Part shown: positions 8,057-15,858 of the stretch, piece after piece
Layout: each line of letters opens with the position of its first letter
How positions within the stretch are numbered: the stretch's first letter is position 1
Source: Planctomycetota bacterium
Lineage (GTDB): Bacteria > Planctomycetota > UBA1135 > GCA-002686595
NCBI GenBank assembly: GCA_020638855.1
Contig: JACKHT010000005.1
Span: 1-64,000 of the forward strand
Reading direction: 5' to 3'
Length of the DNA stretch: 64,000 nt
Position numbers and translations under genes: made by a program
The notes under the pieces: model-generated
The model's database searches: none
Told to the model about the DNA's origin: nothing
What the model saw: the letters and a program-made list of their open reading frames with translations, nothing else

Positions 8057-9212
8057 GGGGATCCTCCGGCAAATCGCTCAGGGCCGCGGCGAGGGCCTCC
8101 ACGTGGCAGGCTTCCAAGATCAAGGGCGGCGTCAGGCGCAGCACGTGCGGGTCCGACGAGCCACCGGCCAAGATGCCGCGCTCGCGCAAGGCCGGCAAGA
8201 TCTGGGCCACGGGGCGATTGCAACGCAAACCCAAGAGCAAACCCTGACCCTGCACGCCGACCACCGGGCCGACTTGACAAGTGGCGCGCAGTTGCTCCGA
8301 GCGAGCGCGCACATTGGCCAACAGGTCGGTGTCCGTGAGCTCGTGGGCAACGGCTTCGATTAAGGCGCAGGCCATCGGCCCGCCCCCGAACGTCGTGCCT
8401 AGCGAACCGATGGTCAGCTTGCTCGCGAGCTGCGCGGTGGTGATCACCGCGCCCGCGGGGAATCCACCAGCGAGCCCCTTGGCCGTGGTCAACAAGTCCG
8501 GCACCACCCCAGCGAGCTGCACCGCAAAGGCCGCACCGCTGCGCCCCATGCCGCATTGGACTTCGTCCGCGAGGAACAACGCGCCCGTGGCATCGGCCAC
8601 CTCACGCACCGCGCGCAGGTAGGCGGGCTCCAAATCCACGCAACCCGCGATGCCCTGGATCGGTTCGAGGATGACCGCGGCGGTTTGCACCCCAACCGCT
8701 GCACGCAATGCCGCCTCGTCACCCACCGGGATCGTGACCACGTCGAAGGGCGTGCGCGGGAACGCGTACCAGCGCCCCAGGGCTCCCGCCGTGACAGCGC
8801 CGGCTGCTGCAGTGCGGCCATGGAAGCCCCCCGCCAAGCACACCACTTGGGTGCGGCCGGGGTGCTGGACAAAGGCGATGCGCAAGGCGTTTTCGTTGGC
8901 TTCCGCCCCGGAATTCACCAGGAACACCCGGTCGAGGCCTTCAGGAGCCAAGCCCGCCAGCGCCGTGTGCGCTCGCTGGCGCACTTCCACGTCGACGGCG
9001 TTGGTCTGGAAGAAGAGCCGCTCGGCTTGCTCGCGCAAGGCTGCCATCAGGCGCGGGTGCCGGTAACCCAGCAGCGCAACCGCGTGCCCGCCGTAGAAAT
9101 CGATCCAGCGCTGCCCGTCCTTGGTCTCCACCATGACCCCATCGCCCGAAACGATTTCGGCACCAATGCGCGCGTAGACCGGAAGTTCGTGCTCGAGAGT
9201 CGTGGTTTCCAT
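8040..9212 (-). CDS. argD: Acetylornithine/succinylornithine aminotransferase
   Basis: A 390-residue class-III PLP aminotransferase converting N-acylglutamate semialdehyde to N-acylornithine. The motifs expected for the family are present: NSGAEANENALR, GGFHGRT, the PLP ring-binding DEVQCGMGRSG, and the lysine in LLTTAKGLAGGFPAG that forms the Schiff base. The start at 9212 gives the natural N-terminus METTTLEHELPVY and overlaps the argC stop by one base (TGATG), so translation is coupled. The frame stays open far upstream across argC, but that part is not a real protein. ArgD enzymes are usually relaxed between acetyl and succinyl substrates. Confidence 0.93.
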   Translation of the reverse strand: METTTLEHELPVYARIGAEIVSGDGVMVETKDGQRWIDFYGGHAVALLGYRHPRLMAALREQAERLFFQTNAVDVEVRQRAHTALAGLAPEGLDRVFLVNSGAEANENALRIAFVQHPGRTQVVCLAGGFHGRTAAAGAVTAGALGRWYAFPRTPFDVVTIPVGDEAALRAAVGVQTAAVILEPIQGIAGCVDLEPAYLRAVREVADATGALFLADEVQCGMGRSGAAFAVQLAGVVPDLLTTAKGLAGGFPAGAVITTAQLASKLTIGSLGTTFGGGPMACALIEAVAHELTDTDLLANVRARSEQLRATCQVGPVVGVQGQGLLLGLRCNRPVAQILPALRERGILAGGSSDPHVLRLTPPLILEACHVEALAAALSDLPEDPHAPMA

Positions 9213-10270
9213 CAGCTCCACCCCAGCCCCGGAAGGGTGAGGCCCGCCGTTTCGGGCAGGCCGTACAAACGGTTCATCCAGTGCATCGCGCCGCCGGCGG
9301 CGCCCTTGATCAGGTTGTCGATCACCGAAAAGATCACCGCATCTTGCCCCACGGCGCACACGCCCAGGTGGCAGCGATTGGTCCCGACGACCTGCTTGAG
9401 CTTGGGCGGTTCGGGTTCGACGTGCACGAACGGCGCCTCCGCATAGAACTGCGCGTAGACGTCGCGCAATTCGAAGCTGGTCATGGGGCGCACGAGGCGC
9501 ACGTGAACCGTGGCATGGATGCCCCGCGCGAACGGACCCGAGTGGGGTACGAACAAGACCTTCGGAACCGTACCGCCCAGACGCCCGAGTAGCATTTCCA
9601 TCTCGGGCACGTGCCGATGGCGCAGGGGGTTGTAGGCTGAAAAGTTTCCGTGGCGCTCGGGGTGGTGCGTGGCGGGTTTGACCTCGCGACCCGAACCGGT
9701 GCTCCCCGTCACCGCGCTGACGCGCAACTCGGGCTCGGCGAGCCCCAGGGCCATGAGCGGGGCGCAGGCCAGGGTCGTGGCGGTGGTGAAACAGCCTGGG
9801 TGGGCCATGGCATTCCCCACGACGCCTGGGGTGAGTTCGGGCAAGGCGCAAGCAAAGTCGACATAGCGCTCGGGGGCTCCGTGACGCTCGCCGTAAACGG
9901 CCTCGAATTGTTGGGCGTCGGGGAGCCGGAAGTCGGCCGCCAGATCCACCAACTTCCAGGGCCGACCGGCGGCGTCGGCATGGCGCAGGACCCCATCCAA
10001 CAGCTCGGCCCCTTTGCCATGGGGCAAGCACGAAAAGATGGCCACCGGCTCCTTGCGGGTCCAGTCCACCGCGCCCAGCGCTACATAGTTCACGCCGTCG
10101 TACACCCCGCGGAAATGCGGGAAGTCCTCCACGATCGGTTTGCCTGCCACGCTGCGAGCCACGGCGGCTTCCAGCGCAAAACGGGGATGCTGGGCGACCA
10201 GCCGCAGGACTTCCGCCCCCACGTACCCCGAAGCCCCGAGGACAACCACCGGAATCGGATCCATGCTCAT
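9212..10270 (-). CDS. argC: N-acetyl-gamma-glutamyl-phosphate reductase
   Basis: A 352-residue NADP-dependent reductase of the ArgC/Asd fold, making N-acylglutamate semialdehyde. N-terminal Rossmann motif VVLGASGYVGAE, the catalytic cysteine in the signature AHPGCFTTA, and a later HRHVPE segment as in other ArgC proteins. Two start codons (10270, 10264) lie two codons apart; the first gives the 4-bp ATGA overlap with the preceding P-loop gene. Residue GSTGSGREVKPATHHPE matches the usual substrate loop. It is the third biosynthetic step and lies fourth in the operon. Confidence 0.93.
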   Translation of the reverse strand: MSMDPIPVVVLGASGYVGAEVLRLVAQHPRFALEAAVARSVAGKPIVEDFPHFRGVYDGVNYVALGAVDWTRKEPVAIFSCLPHGKGAELLDGVLRHADAAGRPWKLVDLAADFRLPDAQQFEAVYGERHGAPERYVDFACALPELTPGVVGNAMAHPGCFTTATTLACAPLMALGLAEPELRVSAVTGSTGSGREVKPATHHPERHGNFSAYNPLRHRHVPEMEMLLGRLGGTVPKVLFVPHSGPFARGIHATVHVRLVRPMTSFELRDVYAQFYAEAPFVHVEPEPPKLKQVVGTNRCHLGVCAVGQDAVIFSVIDNLIKGAAGGAMHWMNRLYGLPETAGLTLPGLGWS

Positions 10271-11328
10271 CGTGCGACCTCGGCCAGACCGATCGCCTGC
10301 AGGATGCAACCCGCCAGCTCGCGCGGCGCCACGCGAGCGTTGAAAGCCTGCACACCAATCCGCTCGCGGATCAATTCGGTACCGGCGTCGTTGTCCGTGG
10401 CCGGGCCGGTCACCACCGTGGTTTCCAGGCCGAAGTCCTCGTGCAGCTGACGCACGCCGCCCCAAGCCCCCACCGGATCGTTGGCCGCCAACACCACCGC
10501 GTGCAGCGCAGCCGCCAATTCCGGATCGCGCAGGATGGCGTCGACCCCGTAGGTACCCATCAGGCCGTCGCCTAGCTCGAGCACGATCACGTCCGGCCGA
10601 TCGGTCGCCAGATGGGTCAACATGGTGCGCGCCAGGATCGGAGCGTTGCTGGCCTGGGTGGTGACGATGCCCAAATCGGTGAAGAGGATGGTCTTGCTGG
10701 CACCCGCGTCCTCCATCGACAGGAGATCGCGGCGCAAACTGACTCCCGTAGCCTTGCAGGCGTTGACGCGCAATCCCTGGCGCGTGAGCTCCTGGATCAA
10801 GCTCATGCACGCAAAGGTCTTGCCCGCGTTCATGCAGGTTCCCACCACGCCCACGACCGGGACACCGTGCAGTGCGAGGTCCGAGCGCAGGGGCAGCGCC
10901 CCCTGGCGGATGTTCGCGGGCACCCCGATGCGCTCGCCCAGGTACGGGAAGTGCTGGACTTGGCCCAAGACTTCGCACTCGAAGGGTTTGCCCAGATCGG
11001 GATTGACCGAGGTGCAAATGCCCAAGCAACCGCCCAGGTTGAGCATCTGGATGCGGTCGCCCACGCGCAGCGACTTGGGCAAATGCCCGGCGTAACCCAC
11101 CAGCGCACGCCGGTGACCTAAGGTTCCCGCGACCACATCCCCCGGTTTGAGCAGCGAAAAGCGTCCGGTGGTCAACTCAAGGGTGTTGTAGGTCGACTTT
11201 TCGGTCAGGATCCGAACGGCGACCACATCGCCCTCCTGGCAGGGAAACTCATCTCCTACCCGGACCTCGCGGCTGAGTTTGCAGTTCGAAGTGGCCGAGG
11301 CGATTTTGTCGAGGGTGATGCGCTTCAT
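10267..11328 (-). CDS. P-loop protein of unknown function inside the arginine operon (DUF1611/BioD-like)
   Basis: A 353-residue protein, start MKRITLDKIA, overlapping argG by 4 bp upstream and argC by 4 bp downstream, so it is fully embedded in the operon. Residues 1-130 are beta-rich, without a signal peptide. A P-loop follows: GVVGTCMNAGKTFA at roughly residue 140-153, then KATGVSLRRDLLSMEDAGA, and an acidic strand VIVLELGDGLMGTYG that could supply the Walker B/metal site. This arrangement recalls DUF1611 and BioD/MinD-type P-loop proteins. I do not recognise a precise family. DUF1611 includes DgcN, described as an N-acetyltransferase acting on D-glutamate. Because no acylglutamate synthase gene is visible in the operon, this protein is a candidate for the missing first step; that is a hypothesis only. 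Confidence 0.6.
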   Translation of the reverse strand: MKRITLDKIASATSNCKLSREVRVGDEFPCQEGDVVAVRILTEKSTYNTLELTTGRFSLLKPGDVVAGTLGHRRALVGYAGHLPKSLRVGDRIQMLNLGGCLGICTSVNPDLGKPFECEVLGQVQHFPYLGERIGVPANIRQGALPLRSDLALHGVPVVGVVGTCMNAGKTFACMSLIQELTRQGLRVNACKATGVSLRRDLLSMEDAGASKTILFTDLGIVTTQASNAPILARTMLTHLATDRPDVIVLELGDGLMGTYGVDAILRDPELAAALHAVVLAANDPVGAWGGVRQLHEDFGLETTVVTGPATDNDAGTELIRERIGVQAFNARVAPRELAGCILQAIGLAEVAR

Positions 11329-12593
11329 GCTTGGGAGACCTCCCCGGCGCGGGCGTGCAGCATGCCCGGCAGACCGACGATTCGAGAAAAGCCCCGGGCG
11401 TCTTCGGGCGTCCACTCGCCGGCGGCTTCGCCGTAGAGGGCCCGCGACGCGCTGCGCAGGGAAAAGGGAGACTCGACACCTTCCACGAACAACGAGCCCG
11501 TACGGAATAGCAGCTGGACCTCGCCGGTCACGCGCGCTTGGCTGTGCTCAAGGAGCGCTTCGATGTCCCGGCAGGTGGGCTCGAGGAATTGGCCCTCGTG
11601 GACCAAGTCGCCATAGGTGCGCGCGACCAGGTCCTTGGTCAGGGTTTGGCGCCCGGTAAGCACCAGCTTCTCCAGCTCGCGGTGGGCATGCAAGATCACC
11701 GTGGCCGCAGGGGCTTCGAAGGCCACGCGGCCCTTTACCCCCAGGATCGTCTCACCCAGGTGGATCCCGCGCCCAATTCCCATGGCCGCTGCCTGGGCGT
11801 CGATGCGTTCGATCAACGCCACCGGGTCGAGCGCCTCACCGTCCCATGCACAGGGGATGCCGCGCTCGAAGGACAACACGTGGCGCTCGCTTTGCAGGCC
11901 CTTGTCAAAGGCTCCGCGCGTCCGCACCCAGGCCGCTTCGGGCAAGGTCGTGTGCGTCTGCAGGGTTTCGCGCCCACCGATGGTGACACCCCACAGCCCC
12001 GAGTTGATCGAGTAGCTGCCCGTGGAAGCGGGGACCGGAAACCCGAGTGACTCCAGGTAGGCCACTTCCTGTTCGCGGCTCGGGGCTTCGTCGCGTACCG
12101 GAGCCAACACCGCCATTTCGGGAGCGACCGTGCGCAACGCCACCTCGAACCGGACTTGGTCGTTGCCGGCGGCAGTGCATCCGTGCGCGATGGCTCCCGC
12201 ACCCATTTCCCGGGCAATGCGAGCCACCTCGCGCGCCTGCAGGCTGCGCTCGGCACCAACGGAGAGCGGGTAGGCTGCCCCGCGTAGGACGTTGCCGAAG
12301 ATCAAGAAGCGCACGATCTCCTGGAAGAAGGTCGCACGGGCGTCGAGGTGGACGTGCTCGATGGCGCCCAGCGAACGGCTGCGCGCCGCCATCTCGCTGC
12401 GTTCGCCAGCGCTCATGCCCCCCACGTCCACCGTGACCGTGACCACGCGAGCATCCGCCTGTGCGCGCAGCCGCGGGATGCACCAGCTCGTGTCGAGCCC
12501 GCCCGAGTAGGCCAGCACAACCAAAGGATTCTTGAGCAAAGGATTCTTGAGCAACGAATTCTTGGGAAACGGAGAATGGGGCGATGAGGTCAT
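11325..12593 (-). CDS. argG: Argininosuccinate synthase, Bacteroidetes-like, with repeat-extended N-terminus
   Basis: A 422-residue ATP-dependent ligase joining citrulline and aspartate. The N-type ATP pyrophosphatase P-loop VVLAYSGGLDTS is present, as are FGNVLRGAAYP, AHGCTAAGNDQVRF and YSINSGLWGVTIGGRETL. The last three segments closely follow the divergent Bacteroidetes ArgG type as I remember it rather than the E. coli or B. subtilis types. The start at 12593 (MTSSPHSPFP) precedes three pentapeptide-like repeats (NSLLK, NPLLK, NPLVV) encoded by a 15-bp tandem repeat directly before the P-loop. An in-frame start 21 codons earlier exists but would add only low-complexity sequence overlapping argR. 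It lies 47 bp after argR and overlaps the P-loop gene by 4 bp. Confidence 0.92.
   Translation of the reverse strand: MTSSPHSPFPKNSLLKNPLLKNPLVVLAYSGGLDTSWCIPRLRAQADARVVTVTVDVGGMSAGERSEMAARSRSLGAIEHVHLDARATFFQEIVRFLIFGNVLRGAAYPLSVGAERSLQAREVARIAREMGAGAIAHGCTAAGNDQVRFEVALRTVAPEMAVLAPVRDEAPSREQEVAYLESLGFPVPASTGSYSINSGLWGVTIGGRETLQTHTTLPEAAWVRTRGAFDKGLQSERHVLSFERGIPCAWDGEALDPVALIERIDAQAAAMGIGRGIHLGETILGVKGRVAFEAPAATVILHAHRELEKLVLTGRQTLTKDLVARTYGDLVHEGQFLEPTCRDIEALLEHSQARVTGEVQLLFRTGSLFVEGVESPFSLRSASRALYGEAAGEWTPEDARGFSRIVGLPGMLHARAGEVSQA
12523..12567. repeat. 15-bp tandem repeat inside the 5' end of argG
   Basis: Units AAAGGATTCTTGAGC at 12523-12537 and 12538-12552 are identical; a third at 12553-12567 is diverged. 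The period is a multiple of three and encodes repeating Leu-Leu-Lys-Asn-Pro pentapeptides just before the ATP-binding loop of ArgG. Confidence 0.9.
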
Positions 12594-12640
12594 GGGTGGC
12601 TTCCTTGGGGCGCCGGGCACCCCCGCAGGGAGACTGGGAG

Positions 12641-13093
12641 TCAGGCGGCCATCCACTCCGCCAGGAGACGTTCCAGGCGGCGGCGGTCCTTGAGGGTCTT
12701 GACGGCCAAAAACAAGGTGTCGTCACCGGCCACCGAGCCGACCACCCCAGGCAAACTGGCGCGATCGGCGGCCAGCCCCACGCGCGAGGCCCCCCCAATC
12801 GCCGTCCGCAGCACCAAGAGGTTCGGGCCGGCCGAGTCCACGCCTATCACCAGCGAACGGAAAATCTCGCGGTCGACGGGACCGCCATGAGAAGCCTCGA
12901 CCACCCCTGGCAAGCGGTACCCATCCGCCGTGCGAATGGCCCCCAGTTCGCGTAGGTCGCGCGATACCGAGCTCTGAGTCACCGCATGCCCCCCGCGCTT
13001 CAACAAGCGCACCAAGTCGGCCTGATTGCCCACCGCTTGGGTGGTCAAGATTTGACCGAGGGCTTCAAGCCGGGCGTGGCGCTGGGGGTCCAT
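12641..13093 (-). CDS. argR: Arginine repressor
   Basis: A 150-residue ArgR/AhrC-family regulator. The N-terminal winged helix includes the recognition segment VTQSSVSRDLRELGA, almost the family consensus. The C-terminal oligomerisation and arginine-binding domain includes GPNLLVLRTAIGGA and VVGSVAGDDTLFLAV, where the GDDT motif contacts arginine. The start at 13093 is preferred: it gives the usual short N-terminus (MDPQRHARLEALGQIL), and a promoter/operator ends immediately before it. The frame is open for 38 codons upstream with a TTG, but that extension would translate the operator. It is the first gene of the operon and is probably autoregulated. Confidence 0.92.
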   Translation of the reverse strand: MDPQRHARLEALGQILTTQAVGNQADLVRLLKRGGHAVTQSSVSRDLRELGAIRTADGYRLPGVVEASHGGPVDREIFRSLVIGVDSAGPNLLVLRTAIGGASRVGLAADRASLPGVVGSVAGDDTLFLAVKTLKDRRRLERLLAEWMAA

Positions 13094-13130
13094 GCGAATA
13101 GTTATGCAGCGCATCGCATAACTATTCAAC
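13094..13130 (-). promoter_or_regulatory. Paired ARG boxes overlapping the argR promoter
   Basis: A perfect inverted repeat of 12-bp arms, GAATAGTTATGC (13096-13107) and GCATAACTATTC (13116-13127), separated by 8 bp. Read on the minus strand it contains two imperfect ARG-box cores, TGAATAGTTATGCG and TGCATAACTATTCG, about 20 bp centre to centre, as expected for an ArgR hexamer. The same stretch contains TTGAAT (13129-13124) and CATAAC (13106-13101) with a 17-bp spacer, a plausible sigma-70 promoter. Transcription would start next to the argR ATG, giving a leaderless message. Arginine-bound ArgR would therefore block its own promoter and the whole operon. Confidence 0.75.
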
Positions 13131-13313
13131 CACAAAGCGAAGCTTTTCCCGGACTTCTTTGCTATCTCCTTTGCGATCTCCCTTGCTCGCCAACTCTCGG
13201 AGCTCAACGATCGGTCGCCTGCCGGTGGCCCACCGAAGGAGCGGGGATCGGCCCTACCCCCCCAGTCGGACCCGTTGCCGAGTCCAGCACGCGCTTCCTG
13301 GAGATCCCCGTGG

Positions 13314-15686
13314 TCAGCGATAGCGCGCGCACTCGGCGCAGGGGCAAGCCGGGTCGATCACCGGGCCATCCACCCGGCTGAACTCATCCGCTGCGTAGCC
13401 CAAAGCCGAAACGTCCGAACGCGCCTCCTCCGAGGCGGTCTCGGCCCCGGTCAGCGGCCCCCCCACCGAAGGATCGTTGAGCCACTTGACCAGTGCTGGC
13501 CGCAGCCGCTTGACCACATCGGGGTGATCCGCGACCACATTGTTGGCGCACAATCGATCGCTCTTCAGGTTGTAGAGCTCCACGGTATGCGCCGCCAAGG
13601 GCGGCGGGTTGCCCCAAGTGTTCGCCCGGATGTGCAGCAGGAGGTACCAGTCTTCGAAGAAAACCCCCGCCGATAGCGCATTGGCACCCAACACAAAGCG
13701 CGGTGCCGCGGCTTTGGCTTGGGGCCCCACGGCATCCAGCAACGAAACCCCTGGGAAGTTCGCCACTTGCGAGGCGGGCAAGCCCGCCATTTGCATCAGC
13801 GTGTGCGCGATGTGGTCGTTTTGGACGGGGGTTTGTACGATCGTCCCCGCAGGCAACCCCGGCCCGTGCAAGATCAGTGGCACCTTGAGCGTGGTCGAAT
13901 AGAGCCCCGCGTGGCCCCAATACATGTCGTGCTCGCCCAGCGACTCGCCGTGGTCGGCGGTGAACGCTACGGCCCCTTGCAACACTCTCGGGTGGGTCTC
14001 GAAGAAGCCCTGGAGCAAACGATCGAGGTAGGTGATCTCGCCCTTGTAGAGCGAGCGCACGAAGGCCAAGTCGCGCACTTCGGGGTCCCAGGACGGCACG
14101 GCCTCGGGCGGCAGGGGCGGCAGATCCTTCGAATAGGGATCGCCCGAGTAGTACTGCTCGGAGCACCCCTCGTGCGGGATGTACGGTGCGTGGGCATCGA
14201 ACAAGTGCAGCCAAAGGAACACGTCGTGCCCCTTGGCGTCCTGCAGGAATTCCTCGGCTTTGGCCACAGTGATCGCCCCATCGCGCAGCATCGAGGTTTC
14301 GGGGGCGTCGAACCGCTCGTACCCCTGGCCAAAGCCGCTACGCCAGGGCATCAGGTGGCGCGCAGAAACCGAAGCAAACGTACGGTAACCGGCCCGCTGG
14401 AATTCCTCGGCAATCGTGTCGGCCCGCTCGCTGAGCATTGCCAAGTTGCCCACGATGCCGTGATCGCGGGCATGCAAGCCCGTGAAGATCGAAGCGTGCG
14501 AAGGATTGGTGATCGAAGTCACCGAGACCGCATCGTCAAATCGAACGCCGCCCTGGGCCAGGGCGTCGAGGGTCGGAGTGACCACCCCCATACCATCCTG
14601 AGCATACCCCATGTGATCGGAGCGATGGGTGTCGGAGGTGATCAAGAGCACCGTCCGCGGGTGCGGCTTGGGGGGCGCCAAAACCCGAGCGGTGCCAGCC
14701 AAGACGCCCACCGGCAACTCGGTGGTCACCACCAGCGAGCGATCAGACTGGTCAGGCAAGGTCAAGGCACAGGTCGACCAGCCGCTTTGGAGGTCGAAGG
14801 TCTTGCGCTGCAACGACTGGCCGTTACCGAACAACTCAAGCGTCACGTTGCCTAGCTTGCTCGCCAGCATCGAAGGCAGCAGGCTCGCTTCGATCGCCAC
14901 CAGGCCCTTCAGTCCATTGGGAATGTCGGCTGCCAGTCGCATACCCGGCAGCAACCCCACGCTGCGCCGCGAACCGCTGCCCACCGACACATCCTTGGGC
15001 GCCTTGAGCGGGCTGGGCATGCGTAGCGACGCGGAGCGGCGAATCAACTCGATGCCTTCGATCAGCCCCGGATCGGTCATGGCCTCGAACACCAGGTGCA
15101 ATTCCTTAAGGGGACGGTCGTCTCCCAGCACCTTGATCATGTCCAAGTTGAGGTCCACCGCTTCGGTCAGGGCATAGCGCTCGACGAAGTCCCCAATCAA
15201 CCGTCGTTGGGTGCCGCGCCCCACCAGCCCAGCCACGCGGGTGAACCCGGGCGAGGAAAAGCGCATGCGAATGCGGTCGAAACTTCCTGGAGGCAAGTCG
15301 AGCGGCACCCGAATCAGAAAGGGGACGCCGACAGGACCCAAGGCCAACGCGCGTTTCGACTCGGAACCAGACTCGGCACCAGAGCTTTCGGGCACTACGT
15401 TCACTTGGTCGCTAAACAGAACCTCCCAGCCCCCATCCAAAGCTTCCGGGATCGGCACTTCGTAGACGACCTCCTCCGAAGCCTCCGGCCAATCGCCCGC
15501 CACCAAACGCAGGTCAAGGGGCACGAAACTCGGCGCGTCGTCTTGCCCGTTCGGCGCATCCGCGTGCGAACAACTCGCAGCAATCCAAAGACAAAGGATC
15601 GGAGCCACAAGGACCCAGCTCCTTGTCCAACCGATGGCGGGGCCTCTCGTATCAACCTCAACGGGCAAGGAATTGGGCGCTTTCAT
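13314..15686 (-). CDS. Lipoprotein of the alkaline phosphatase/sulfatase superfamily, Thr-type active site
   Basis: A 790-residue exported protein. Residues 23-39 form a signal peptide with a lipobox ending AASC (Cys39). Residues ~50-340 are beta-rich and unassigned. From residue 344 a sulfatase-fold domain begins: VLLITSDTHRSDH with metal-binding Asp352, a central TNPSHASIFTGL at ~393, and DVFLWLHLFDAHAPY and FTADHGESLGEHDMYWGH later. True sulfatases need Cys or Ser in C/S-x-P-x-R for formylglycine; here Thr393 and His397 replace them. It therefore belongs to the sulfatase-like hydrolases that use an unmodified nucleophile (phosphodiesterase or phosphatase-type). The substrate is unknown. 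The start is set by the signal peptide; it is monocistronic on the minus strand. Confidence 0.75.
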   Translation of the reverse strand: MKAPNSLPVEVDTRGPAIGWTRSWVLVAPILCLWIAASCSHADAPNGQDDAPSFVPLDLRLVAGDWPEASEEVVYEVPIPEALDGGWEVLFSDQVNVVPESSGAESGSESKRALALGPVGVPFLIRVPLDLPPGSFDRIRMRFSSPGFTRVAGLVGRGTQRRLIGDFVERYALTEAVDLNLDMIKVLGDDRPLKELHLVFEAMTDPGLIEGIELIRRSASLRMPSPLKAPKDVSVGSGSRRSVGLLPGMRLAADIPNGLKGLVAIEASLLPSMLASKLGNVTLELFGNGQSLQRKTFDLQSGWSTCALTLPDQSDRSLVVTTELPVGVLAGTARVLAPPKPHPRTVLLITSDTHRSDHMGYAQDGMGVVTPTLDALAQGGVRFDDAVSVTSITNPSHASIFTGLHARDHGIVGNLAMLSERADTIAEEFQRAGYRTFASVSARHLMPWRSGFGQGYERFDAPETSMLRDGAITVAKAEEFLQDAKGHDVFLWLHLFDAHAPYIPHEGCSEQYYSGDPYSKDLPPLPPEAVPSWDPEVRDLAFVRSLYKGEITYLDRLLQGFFETHPRVLQGAVAFTADHGESLGEHDMYWGHAGLYSTTLKVPLILHGPGLPAGTIVQTPVQNDHIAHTLMQMAGLPASQVANFPGVSLLDAVGPQAKAAAPRFVLGANALSAGVFFEDWYLLLHIRANTWGNPPPLAAHTVELYNLKSDRLCANNVVADHPDVVKRLRPALVKWLNDPSVGGPLTGAETASEEARSDVSALGYAADEFSRVDGPVIDPACPCAECARYR

Positions 15687-15858
15687 AGGGGTCGGGTCTG
15701 GCGCTGCCCTGCGGTGCCAGATGGCGCGAATCTCCCATGGCGCGCCTCGAGGGGGGCGCTGCAACCACGGTCCCGGGGCAGGCTTGCGAACCCGACCAGC
15801 CTACGGTTGCACCTTCGCGCGCAGGATAAATCTTCGGCTAAGACGAAATCGCTGGCCG

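Noticed and set aside
9212..11029. A ~600-codon minus-strand frame extending argC far upstream
   Set aside because: Conservation starts at MSMDPIPVVVLGASG; the extension lies across the P-loop gene in another frame and has random composition.
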